A stretch of DNA of 64,000 nucleotides from the NCBI GenBank assembly GCA_003991915.1, contig RQTK01000926.1, positions 123,045-187,044 on the forward strand. Direction: 5' to 3'. Shown here piece by piece: positions 36,801 through 43,399 of the stretch. The notes under the pieces were generated by a model that saw only the letters and a list, made by a program, of their open reading frames with translations, was not told the DNA's origin and searched no databases. Source of the DNA: Elysia chlorotica (taxonomy: Eukaryota > Mollusca > Gastropoda > Plakobranchidae). Made by a program: the position numbers and the translations under genes. Every line of letters starts with the position of its first letter. The stretch's first letter is position 1.

Positions 36801-38384
36801 ACGAGGAAAACTGCCTGCCCAGCGAGAAACCTGCGGACACGGAGCCTTGCGAGGGGGAGCCTTGTCAACCTGAGTGGTACACGACATCATGGTCACAGGT
36901 AGGTTTCTTTGTGCCTGGAATACCCCCACCTACCATCTTTGTTTTTTTTTACCCATACACAGATGAACATCGTAAGTGACAGAGCATTGGCCTCTCAATC
37001 GGGAAGTGGCCGGTTGGAAATCCACGATCAATAAAACATTTATTTGTCCGATTTCATCCCCCTACTAGTTGGGTCGGTGTATAAAGTGACCTGATGAGAC
37101 AGGAGCCCAGGTCTGTGAGAGAGGGGCGATGGTATCCCCGCACAGTGTCTATTTGGCAGCACATACAATTTTCAGATATAAGTCTTGGGACTGGACCACA
37201 ATATAGCCTATACAGTGCTGGCGTTGGTTATTTAGCAATCAACTCAACTGATCTCAACTACCCTTTTCACACACACACACTTGGTGCCTCACTCTGGAGC
37301 GTGGGGTCGCCGCTTTTTATATACTGGTCGAGTATGTGTCAGAATAATGTGGCAGACCAAGTTTTGGGTATTCGGTTAGAAGAAAAAAGAAATGATTCGA
37401 AATGGTGCTAGGTTATCAACCTGACCATTGTACCTTAACTCTATTGCGGGCAGTAATTACGATAAACTGAAACAACGAACCAGACCCACAGTCATTCCTA
37501 TAAATGAATGCTTGACGTTTGTTTCTGGGCAATGCGCACAAAAGACAAAAACATTACGTTTATCTCTCTATAACAACATGTTCTTTCCTCATCTTAGTGC
37601 TCCAAGTCATGTGACACTGGCTACAGGTCACGTGAGTGAAGTGCCTCAGTCCAGAGCAAACGCCGAGTGACCAATGTCCAACCTCGCGTCGACCAAACGT
37701 CAGAAATTCCTGCAACACCCAGAGCTGCGCCACAATAACAAATAATGAAACACGAGGTAGGAATATTTTTTAAATCTTCTTTACTAAACTGTATTTAGAG
37801 TATTTATAGGAGCTGAAATTGGATTAAAGACCCGCTAGAAATGGGCAAGCAAATCACACAAACCTGTCCAATGCTCGTAACGTATATCGTTCGTCTTAGC
37901 TGAGATGCTTTTTTTTTAAACATCAATCAAAAATCTTTTATTCCCCTAACTATTCTATGTTACTACTCTGCATTTACAGTTCAAATTTAAGGTACTTCAC
38001 TAAGTTCTACCGTACTCAATTATCCCCCTTTTGACAAAATATTAGAAATCTACAACAACAGAAAGGGAAAAGTGTGTCGTAGACATCGTTTAAAGAAAAA
38101 ATACAAAGAAGTAGAGGAGAAGAACAGCAAAAAATTAATTACCAGGACAAACTATGGATGGATTAATAAAGACATAGGCGGAGAAAAAATATGAGATTAT
38201 GATAAAGGTTAAAAAAGAATAATAGTGTGCTACACATTTTCTGTCTTTTAACATTTTCACAGGCCCAGAGCCATCCGATGGGTGTGTTGACACATTACCG
38301 GGGTGCCCATTTGTGAAGAAAGCAAGGATGTGTCGTTACGCGTTCTATAAACAGAAATGCTGCAAGTCTTGTTCAGAGGAGTAG
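20159..38384 (+). CDS. ADAMTS-like secreted matrix protein (ADAMTSL2-type architecture), 14 exons, 5' end missing
   Basis: I assembled this from exons at 20159-20310, 23130-23193, 25477-25579, 26155-26288, 26906-27110, 29243-29412, 30201-32328, 32896-33025, 33790-33994, 34531-34704, 35256-35429, 36716-36898, 37598-37757 and 38263-38384. All have AG/GT borders and, apart from the second-last exon, phases that join exactly. Domain order is TSR1, cysteine-rich module, spacer, a roughly 640-residue disordered insert, TSR2-TSR7 and PLAC. There is no metalloprotease domain in the window, so it is ADAMTS-like rather than an ADAMTS enzyme. One TSR, cysteine-rich, spacer, insert, six TSRs and PLAC is the ADAMTSL2 layout, also close to ADAMTSL4 and THSD4. 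Family members act in extracellular matrix and microfibrils. The reading starts at an acceptor, so a signal-peptide exon must lie upstream. TSR7 is frameshifted (see findings). Confidence 0.88.
20311..23129. other. Intron of the ADAMTS-like gene
   Basis: The intron between the two TSR1 exons. It holds SINE copy 2 and a 17-base near-palindrome at 20988-21004 (CCCACGAAATTCGTGGG). No exon-like stretch of the right phase is seen. Confidence 0.7.
21625..21825 (+). mobile_element. SINE copy 2, with tRNA-like head
   Basis: The head has a B-box-like GGTTTGAAACCCTC after an AGTAGGGCTCC stretch. It is followed by TTTGTCCCAAATAAG, then AATGTCAGACTTTAGTCTTG and CGTCCACAATATAGCCTATA, and a tail of CAAACAAACA. 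The middle segment with the GAGACAGGAG block is missing, so this is a shortened copy. Confidence 0.7.
23130..23193 (+). CDS. ADAMTS-like 64-nt exon: second half of TSR1
   Basis: A small exon found by looking for the missing C-x-G...C half of TSR1. Acceptor TTTTTATCAG and donor GTGAGA bracket 64 nt. The first base completes the Gly codon left by the previous exon; the rest codes LSGLSHRCSGASTERKACTVT and leads in phase 0 into DCPSD of the next exon. With it TSR1 has exactly six cysteines. Confidence 0.82.
23194..25476. other. Intron of the ADAMTS-like gene
   Basis: It contains a G-rich stretch at 23400-23415 and a pyrimidine-rich stretch at 23640-23760 with CT and CTTT units. Confidence 0.7.
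23690..23760. repeat. CT-rich microsatellite
   Basis: Imperfect CT/TTTC units inside the intron. Confidence 0.9.
25477..25579 (+). CDS. ADAMTS-like exon: start of cysteine-rich module
   Basis: It codes DCPSDRPTAHEAACSRYNSR and then a F-S-G-R-Q-Y-M-W-E-P-F stretch, typical of the start of the ADAMTS/ADAMTSL cysteine-rich region right after TSR1. Acceptor is TACCAG, donor GTGAGT. It starts in phase 0 and ends in phase 1. A CT-rich tract and a SINE tail follow in the intron. Confidence 0.85.
25600..25672. repeat. Imperfect (CT)n microsatellite
   Basis: CT units with CCC and AAT interruptions, 20 bases after the donor of the 25477 exon. Confidence 0.9.
25674..25737 (+). mobile_element. SINE tail fragment, copy 3
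   Basis: Only the 3' part remains: GTCAGACGTCAGTTTTCGGT, CCGTCCACAATATAGACATA and AGACGCTAAGCAACAAA. It lies in the intron after the cysteine-rich exon at 25477. Confidence 0.6.
26155..26288 (+). CDS. ADAMTS-like exon: cysteine-rich module
   Basis: It codes CKLACRARGQHFYANLAGTV, then QDGTQC and CHAGLCK. This matches the family pattern C-x-L-x-C...FY...DGT-x-C...C-x-x-G-x-C. Two completing bases at the start fit the phase-1 end of the previous exon; it ends in phase 0 with donor GTCAGT. The sequence around its acceptor is partly duplicated 30 bp upstream. Confidence 0.9.
26906..27110 (+). CDS. ADAMTS-like exon: end of cysteine-rich module and start of spacer
   Basis: It codes SVGCDGVIGS and DTCGVCQGDGSSC, the hallmark of the ADAMTS cysteine-rich end, then the first beta-strands of the spacer (VISIPAGSTNINITELEPSR). 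The donor is placed at GTGGGT (27111) because only that leaves phase 1, matching the next exon; the nearby GTAGAA would break the frame. Confidence 0.9.
27165..27183. repeat. (CT)n at left gap edge
   Basis: CT units run into the gap; the same unit resumes after it. Confidence 0.9.
27184..27304. other. Assembly gap (121 N)
   Basis: A run of N inside a CT microsatellite. Confidence 1.
27305..27408. repeat. CT-rich microsatellite after gap
   Basis: A block of TCTGTCTCTCGCTCTCTTTC occurs twice, then pure CT units to 27408. Confidence 0.93.
29243..29412 (+). CDS. ADAMTS-like exon: spacer domain
   Basis: It codes LQTFEGRTILTGNTRSPVAG and then a VFTFSTKTRTHS stretch, the middle of the spacer beta-sandwich (family pattern G-R-x-x-L-x-G-N). 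Acceptor is TTCGCAG, donor GTGACT. It starts by completing a codon with two bases and ends in phase 0. Confidence 0.85.
29413..30200. other. Intron of the ADAMTS-like gene
   Basis: AT-rich intron before the giant exon. The frame of the giant exon happens to stay open back to 29907, but the acceptor TATATTTCAG at 30191-30200 and the phase fix the exon start. Confidence 0.8.
30201..32328 (+). CDS. ADAMTS-like giant exon: spacer end, disordered insert, start of TSR2
   Basis: A 2,128-nt exon of about 709 codons. It opens with the last spacer strands (GIEYKFNVKS). A low-complexity insert follows: an acidic block (about 30418-30870, rich in D, E and S, including a run of nine Asp codons at about 30807-30833), a Ser/Tyr/Gly region, an Arg/Gln/Glu-rich block with probable helical character (about 31371-31590), and several I-I-x-R-V repeats (about 31908-32170). 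It ends with WRISGFTMCTMTCGGG, the start of TSR2. The acceptor TATATTTCAG and donor GTGAGC fit the phases. The insert is not recognisable by family and looks intrinsically disordered. Confidence 0.88.
32896..33025 (+). CDS. ADAMTS-like exon: rest of TSR2
   Basis: It continues TSR2 with TVVVCVD, a DENC stretch and NTRPCPAE. Acceptor is CCGTGCAG, donor GTACGT. It starts in phase 1, completing the GG codon left by the giant exon, and ends in phase 2. Confidence 0.88.
33573..33735 (+). mobile_element. Diverged SINE, copy 4
   Basis: It has weaker matches in the same order: TTTCGATCCCCCAACTGGTT, GGGTTCAATATAATACG, CTGAAACAGGGATT, TCAGACTTTAGTGTTGAGG and GACGTAACAAACCAAC. It lies in the intron just upstream of the TSR3 exon and is the most diverged copy. 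Confidence 0.5.
33790..33994 (+). CDS. ADAMTS-like exon: TSR3 and first strand of TSR4
   Basis: It codes WAPGPWTACSASCGGGERTR, six TSR cysteines ending in LDPC, then NSWRTGNWSQ, which begins TSR4. The CSASCG fucosylation motif is intact. Donor is GTGAGA; the exon ends in phase 0, so the intron splits TSR4 just before its first Cys, a pattern repeated in the next exons. Confidence 0.92.
34048..34122. repeat. Tandem duplication of 38 bp in an ADAMTS-like intron
   Basis: ATAACTGAGTTACGAATAGA followed by GTTTAATAGTTTTTC occurs twice with one mismatch, 54 bases after the TSR3 exon donor. Confidence 0.95.
34531..34704 (+). CDS. ADAMTS-like exon: TSR4 body and first strand of TSR5
   Basis: A 174-nt, phase 0-0 exon. 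It codes CSARCGEGLRTRPVDC, DNGPC and WFYQEWPEE. In the C-x-x-S/T-C-G position it has Arg, so the usual O-fucose acceptor is absent. Acceptor is GTTTCCAG, donor GTGTGT. Confidence 0.92.
35256..35429 (+). CDS. ADAMTS-like exon: TSR5 body and first strand of TSR6
   Basis: A 174-nt exon of the same size and phase as the previous one. It codes CPVACGEGEITRVVFC, RSTRPC and QWFTGPWSK. The fucose acceptor position is Ala. Acceptor is AATCCAG, donor GTACTG. The tandem-repeat intron follows directly. Confidence 0.92.
35566..36715. repeat. Minisatellite of about 26-bp units filling the intron before the TSR6 exon
   Basis: About 44 imperfect copies of a unit made of TCTCTGATAATCTC followed by ATTTGTCTATAC. 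The array takes up almost the whole intron (35430-36715). The first five units end in AG (at 35586, 35626, 35680, 35714 and 35748) and continue TGTGC, TGCGC or ACGG. The middle units have AT there. The last unit ends TTGTCTAG and serves as the acceptor of the next exon, whose first bases are TGCGCC. Confidence 0.95.
36716..36898 (+). CDS. ADAMTS-like exon: TSR6 body and first strand of TSR7
   Basis: It codes CAAKCGPGQKSRDVIC, EGEPC and EWYTTSWSQ; 61 codons, phase 0-0. The acceptor TTGTCTAG is the last copy of the minisatellite filling the upstream intron. The fucose acceptor position is Lys. Donor is GTAGGT. Confidence 0.92.
36965..37265 (+). mobile_element. SINE, copy 5, longest with tRNA-like head
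   Basis: The head reads GACAGAGCATTGGCCTCTCA and then GGCCGGTTGGAAATCC, resembling tRNA A- and B-box regions. The body continues CCTACTAGTTGGGTCGGTGT, GATGAGACAGGAGCCCAG, AGATATAAGTCTTGGGACTG and GACCACAATATAGCCTATAC, ending in CAACTCAACTGATCTCAAC. It lies in the intron after the TSR6 exon. Confidence 0.75.
37598..37757 (+). CDS. ADAMTS-like exon: TSR7 body, frameshifted
   Basis: It starts in frame as CSKSCDTGYRSRE and then meets TGA at 37637. One base out of register the TSR continues well as VKCLSPEQTPSDQCPTSRR and ends NTQSC, but that frame hits TAA about 37741 before the donor GTAGGA (37758). The exon length (160 nt) still fits the phase of the PLAC exon. A consensus GTGAGT donor at 37632 would give a 34-nt exon that joins the PLAC exon in frame. 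An assembly indel, a genuine lesion and an alternative short exon are all possible. Confidence 0.75.
38263..38384 (+). CDS. ADAMTS-like last exon: PLAC domain and stop
   Basis: It codes DGCVDTLPGCPFVKKARMC, then RYAF and CCKSCSEE followed by TAG at 38382. The spacing of six cysteines with a final CC-x-x-C is the PLAC (protease and lacunin) domain found at the C-terminus of ADAMTSLs, papilins and some ADAMTSs. The acceptor is TTTTCACAG; the first two bases complete a codon from the previous exon. Confidence 0.9.
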
Positions 38385-41300
38385 TTAAGATTAGTAGTGA
38401 AGTAGTTTCTCTGATGGTTCTATTTATGCTCGTTTTAAGGTCCTGTACAATAGGCCTTTTATGAAGACGGTGTGTTTTTCTATAACGTTATGTTAGTATG
38501 TTTTCACTCTATGTTGTTGTGAATTGCTTTATAATGACTATTTCTTACACAAATGTCATTATTATATTTTGATAAATAATACTCAGTGGCATTGCTAATT
38601 GATGCTAAAACTTAACAAGCAATATTAGAAGCAATGTGCGTTTTCAATTTTTTTTCCGCGTGTGTAAAGAGTAGTAATAGCTACGTATTATAGTATTTAA
38701 AAAATGACTTATTTTATTGATATTTCTTTTTTATGACTTACCCACTGCAAGATGGCTGCATACAATGTGAACGCAGTGATCCCGCTATAAAATCATGTGA
38801 TGCTGGAAAATCAAGGCTGTTTCTGTGCCAATAAGTCTTTTATACAGTTAACTCCATATATAACCAAAACAAGAGGGACAATTTATGCCATGAAAGTTAA
38901 TCACCGCATTGACTACCGGAAAATCTGAGCCCCTTCTATTTTATTTTTGGGTTGAAAGTTCCTTTATACTTTGAAAACATTGAGGCCTTAACATAAAGTT
39001 ATAACCGTATCACAATTCAAAATATTAATGTAAGATAATATTATTATTTCGAGTTTTTAGATCTAATTTAAAATGAGTCATATTATATCCTTTTCCATCT
39101 TGCAATTGCTGTTCATTTTTTTCCATCTAGCAAAATAGAATGGCTTTTACTTTCGATTTTTATCACATCTAATTCGTTGTGTTTTTCGTTACATGCAAGG
39201 TAGTATTAAGGTTTATGAGACTCATCAGAAAGTGTGAGCAAAGCAGGAGCATATTTAAAAGATTTAAAGAGAATGCGCTCCCCGAAATGTAACCCTTGTT
39301 TTGGATGGTATGAAAAGATTTGGTAACCTTTTGAGAACATTGAATATTTTATCATTGGTGCTTTGGGTTTATGTAAAGAAAGCTTATTAGTGGGTGAATC
39401 ATTTGATTTTTTAAAAATCAGTTGTTGTTTTTTTGTGATGAGATCAAGTTAGTGATCAAGACATCTGAACGTCTAATTTCACTGTACACAAAATGGAGTT
39501 TTTTTCTACATAATAGCCTAAAGTATTCTTAGCTAAGTGTTTCTTTAATTTTATGGCCTTGTTGTTTTTTGTTTTGTTTTGTTTGCGAGAGCCTATGATA
39601 CTTAAAACAGAAAGTACAACCAAAAATACTTACTCCCAAACATATTAAAGTGTTCCCTAAAAAATAATGCTGTTACGGAGTCTGAATCTCCTGATTGGTC
39701 CGGCTAGGACTCTTTGCATAAGGTCCATCCGAATATTTGATGCTAGACAGGCCGTGCCACTGTTTAAACATTTACCGTTTTAATACAGTTGGATTAGTTA
39801 AGCAACTTAAGTGAGTGGGCTGAAGGTTCGATCTACAAGTACGTTTTAAAAGTTCGATTTAACTTATTATTACAAACGCAAACAGTTTAGATCACTTAAA
39901 CCTTAACAAGCAAAAGTTTGTTTACTTTCAACCCCCCCCCCCTGTTTCTCCATCAAAGTTAAATTTAGCCCAGCCTCCCGCCCCCCCCCCCCCCCAATAA
40001 AAAAACAAACAAACAAACCCGCCCCTTTTTTTAAATTTTAAACATGACGGATGGAAATTTCATTTTTTCCTGAGAGTGGTTTACGGACAGATGTGCATAC
40101 TTTTTAACGTGTCATAAAGTTTTGGGCATGTAAATCCTGTCCCTTGAGGTGACTGTGCTTTTTTTTTGTTTGTTTTATCCAACGCAATATTTGTAAATAT
40201 GACTTAGTGCTTAGTACATGATTTCTACTTACTTTGAAATTTTTCTTATGACTTAGTCTAAACTCCTTCATATTAGTGTATTTCATGTCAATTGTTGAAT
40301 TTTTTATTTACTTTATTGAGTTAGAAAGTTAGTACTAATGTAAAAGAGTGTTTACGGTTTTTAAAAATAAAACTGTATAATTATTTCGATTTTAAGGCTG
40401 TTGAAGAAGTTCAGTGGATATTTTACAGGGTTTTACATTTTCTTCAGTCTCTGACATCTGCATCCCCATACTAACTTTATGACTTTAATATAGAGAAAAA
40501 GTATTCCACTTTGACTATAAGATTGCTCATGCACGAGCTTCAAACTTGTTTATTTCATGTTGTAAATAAAATGCACTACTTAACTATTCCCAAGATTTGG
40601 GAACTTTTTGCTGTACAATCTTCTCTTCCTATAATAATTATATGCTTGAGAAGAAGATAATTAATGTGGTTTTTTTTTTAATTTTTCGATTTTTTGTGAG
40701 AAAGTTTATGCTGAATGTAACATTTTATTATTTATAGGACCGATATTTATTCTAAGAAATCAGACGTTCTCCCAAATTTATTTCAAGTTCAGGTAACAAG
40801 CATAACTAGATGGTTAACTTAAAAATATAAACATGGGAAATATAAAGCGGGACATAGTGGCACGAGCCAAAAGGGACCATTAGGATCAAATTTCTCAAAA
40901 CACTTCTAATTAAGTATACTGTGACTGTATTTTCAACACCATGGTACATGTATTGTATGAATGGATTTTGATACGTAATAAAATAAATTCAAATACCTCA
41001 ACAGAATTAGTTTGTCTTTTCTGTTTCATTCTGCTGTTTAGAGTATCTTTTTGTAAAGGGAAACATGACGCGATAAATATTGCTATTACATCGGAACAGA
41101 AAAGAAGAAAAAAAAATTAACTGTGACTTCAACAGTGTTTTGTTTTAAAACAAGCATTGTTTTTTTTTAATACATAGGGGAATAAATTGTTAAATATTTG
41201 AACCTAAATTTAAACATAGTTATTCACTTCATAATCATAATGGCTGGATTAGCATTGTATTATTTGTATTACCATTGTCTTTCAACTGCAGAACGAACTT

Positions 41301-42170
41301 CTCCAGAAGCACCACTACAAACAGAGAAGCAAACCGTGGATTAGTGGCTAACGCTTTTTTTTTTAATTCGATAATCTTAATTGTTGATATTCATAAATTT
41401 CCAGTCTTTTAGTACATGTATGCCATTTTAACATCCATGAACAAGACAAATTTACCTTCGGTGGAAAGATTTCCATTATCGTTTATGTTATTTTTTTTCT
41501 TTTTGTAATTTGCGCCTTTGAGTCTTTTTGCCTAACTGCGTAAGGGTGAATGGCTTCTCCTGATTCCTATCAGTATTTCACTGGCTATAACTGATATGGT
41601 AGTTTTCCAATGTCATAATTATTTATTGGCTATATTAGTCTGCTTTAATGTTTGCGATTTGTAGATGTAATAAAAATCGACTTCTTAAATATATCAACTG
41701 AAATATATTGACACCATAAATTTAAAGAGAAAGAGATGGCTCGAATCGGAAATAAACGATTGGGCAAATTCGTAGAAAAAATGTATTTCTTTAAAATTAA
41801 TCAATAATGTAAACACAGCAAATCTAAATAAAATCATGATAGATATTATTTATAGATGCATTGTGTTCGGCAGATCGTTGGATAGAAGTCAGGAAAATCA
41901 ACTAAAAGAATAAGGAAAAAAATGAAAACACTATTTTCTATACAAAGGTACTAAACATTTTCATAAGGGAAATAATTTATGCTAAAAATGATACAGTAGC
42001 CACATGTAGTGTTAATTTTTTTTCTTCTAAGCAATATTAAAAAAATTCGGTGATAAATGGTAGGCCTACAATAGAGTACCAACTGAAGAAACATACTATT
42101 TCAGTCTATAACCTGATGCGCGACAAAAATTAGGCCTGCTGACAATATTATGTTTTCCTTTTCTATTTCT
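38385..42170. other. 3' flank of the ADAMTS-like gene; probable long 3' UTR and AT-rich spacer
   Basis: No coding exon is evident. The AT-rich sequence holds AATAAA hexamers at about 40565 and 40977 that could end the transcript, and C homopolymers at 39932-39942 and 39981-39995. A stretch near 39800-39850 has a tRNA B-box-like GGTTCGATC and might be part of a SINE; I could not establish its borders. Confidence 0.35.
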
Positions 42171-42175
42171 TTTTC

Positions 42176-42300
42176 TGCTTCTTCTTCTTCTTCTTCTTCT
42201 TCTTCTTCTTCTTCTTCTTCTTCTTCTTCTTCTTCTTCTTCTTCTTCTTCTTCTTCTTCTTCTTCTTCTTCTTCTTCTTCTTCTTCTTCTTCTTCTTCTT
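42176..42300. repeat. (CTT)n microsatellite, 3' of the MARCH gene
   Basis: About 42 CTT units on the + strand, so (AAG)n on the strand of the MARCH gene, starting 83 bases past its stop codon. It may be part of the 3' UTR. Confidence 0.97.
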
Positions 42301-42382
42301 TTTCTTATCCTTTCCTTTGTTCTTTTTCTTTTTTTTTATAAACTTATAGTTAATATATTATTATTCTTATTATCATTATTAC

Positions 42383-43399
42383 TTAAACATGAGGCAGGCT
42401 CCGCACTGCCACTCGGTTATTGACCCTGATCCAGCCAGACAACCTGTTGATGGGTGCCAGTATGATGGCCGTGTCGAGCCCTATGGAGTGGTTGGCCTGA
42501 TCACCCATCTGCTGCTGGACAAAGGACTTGGCACTGGCGCCGTTGTCTGAGTGGGTGAAGCCTTTAGCCTCCCTGGCCCGCGCTCTCTTGGCGGGGGGCT
42601 GTCTGTTCAGGATCTGGCTCTCGCGGATCATAGTCACGGTGCTATGCCGGTCACGCCAAGCTTTCCACACCCGCACGTGGTAGACGACGGCGAGCGCAGC
42701 CCACGAGATGTAGACCAGCACGAGGGCCACGAGCAGAGTGACCACGGCGCACAGCGAGCCCGCATGGCCCAGGGACTCGTACCGCAGGGTGCCCGTGCTC
42801 GACAGGTACACGCTGGTGAACAGCAGGGGCGTGAGGATCACCAGGCACGCCAGGTCGCAGACAAGGTTCGGCAGGTCCATGTTGGCGCGGGGGTGCTTCA
42901 GGTACTCGCTGATCGGCGCCTTCCGTCTCATCACCGGGAACGGGAACCCGCACAGCTCGCAAGACGTGCGCGACGTGATCTGCAGCCAGGTGTTCAGACA
43001 GGAGACGTGCACGAAGCCGACCGTTCCGGAACACAGACACGGAGACACGAGCTTCTCGTACAGCTCTCCGTCCTGGCAGATCCGGCAGCTGGCCTCTTCG
43101 TCCAGCGACGAGTGTGGCGACTCAGTAGTGCGGGGCCCCGGGGTGACCTCCTTCCAGGAGAGTGTGTGTGACCCGTCGCTCTTTGCCTGGCCTGGGACCC
43201 TTGAATCGATGGGCAGGTTCTCAGTTTCAGCCCCGGTAGATTTGTGATTAGGCAGAAGAGCGTCCCATTCTGCCCCGCCGACCTCCGAGGCGCTGCTTGT
43301 GCTATCCACGACTGCCAGTTCACACGCAAGCCCCACAGAGCCAGTTACACCCATGCCCATATTCACGTGGTTATTGAGCGGGTCCTTTTGCGTTGCCAT
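42383..43399 (-). CDS. MARCH-type RING-CH membrane E3 ubiquitin ligase, intronless, 338 aa
   Basis: An RING-CH (C4HC3) finger lies at residues about 105-150, with Cys105, Cys108, Cys121, Cys123, His131, Cys134, Cys147 and Cys150. Two hydrophobic segments follow at about 179-199 and 214-240, separated by a short loop. This is the MARCH2/MARCH3-like plan: both ends cytosolic, ubiquitinating membrane proteins in endosomes or the secretory pathway (family knowledge). The first 100 residues are Ser/Thr/Gly-rich and probably disordered; the tail (about 245-338) is basic at first (PPAKRARARE). The start ATG has A at -3 and G at +4. The whole reading is one exon of high GC, so it could be a retrocopy or a naturally intronless paralogue. 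It is intact. Assignment to one MARCH subtype is not certain. Confidence 0.9.
   Translation of the reverse strand: MATQKDPLNNHVNMGMGVTGSVGLACELAVVDSTSSASEVGGAEWDALLPNHKSTGAETENLPIDSRVPGQAKSDGSHTLSWKEVTPGPRTTESPHSSLDEEASCRICQDGELYEKLVSPCLCSGTVGFVHVSCLNTWLQITSRTSCELCGFPFPVMRRKAPISEYLKHPRANMDLPNLVCDLACLVILTPLLFTSVYLSSTGTLRYESLGHAGSLCAVVTLLVALVLVYISWAALAVVYHVRVWKAWRDRHSTVTMIRESQILNRQPPAKRARAREAKGFTHSDNGASAKSFVQQQMGDQANHSIGLDTAIILAPINRLSGWIRVNNRVAVRSLPHV

Noticed and set aside
42551-43247. Open frames of 129-206 codons overlapping the MARCH gene
   Set aside because: Shadows caused by high GC in the real gene; they have no domains, while the minus-strand frame has an intact RING-CH finger and two membrane segments.
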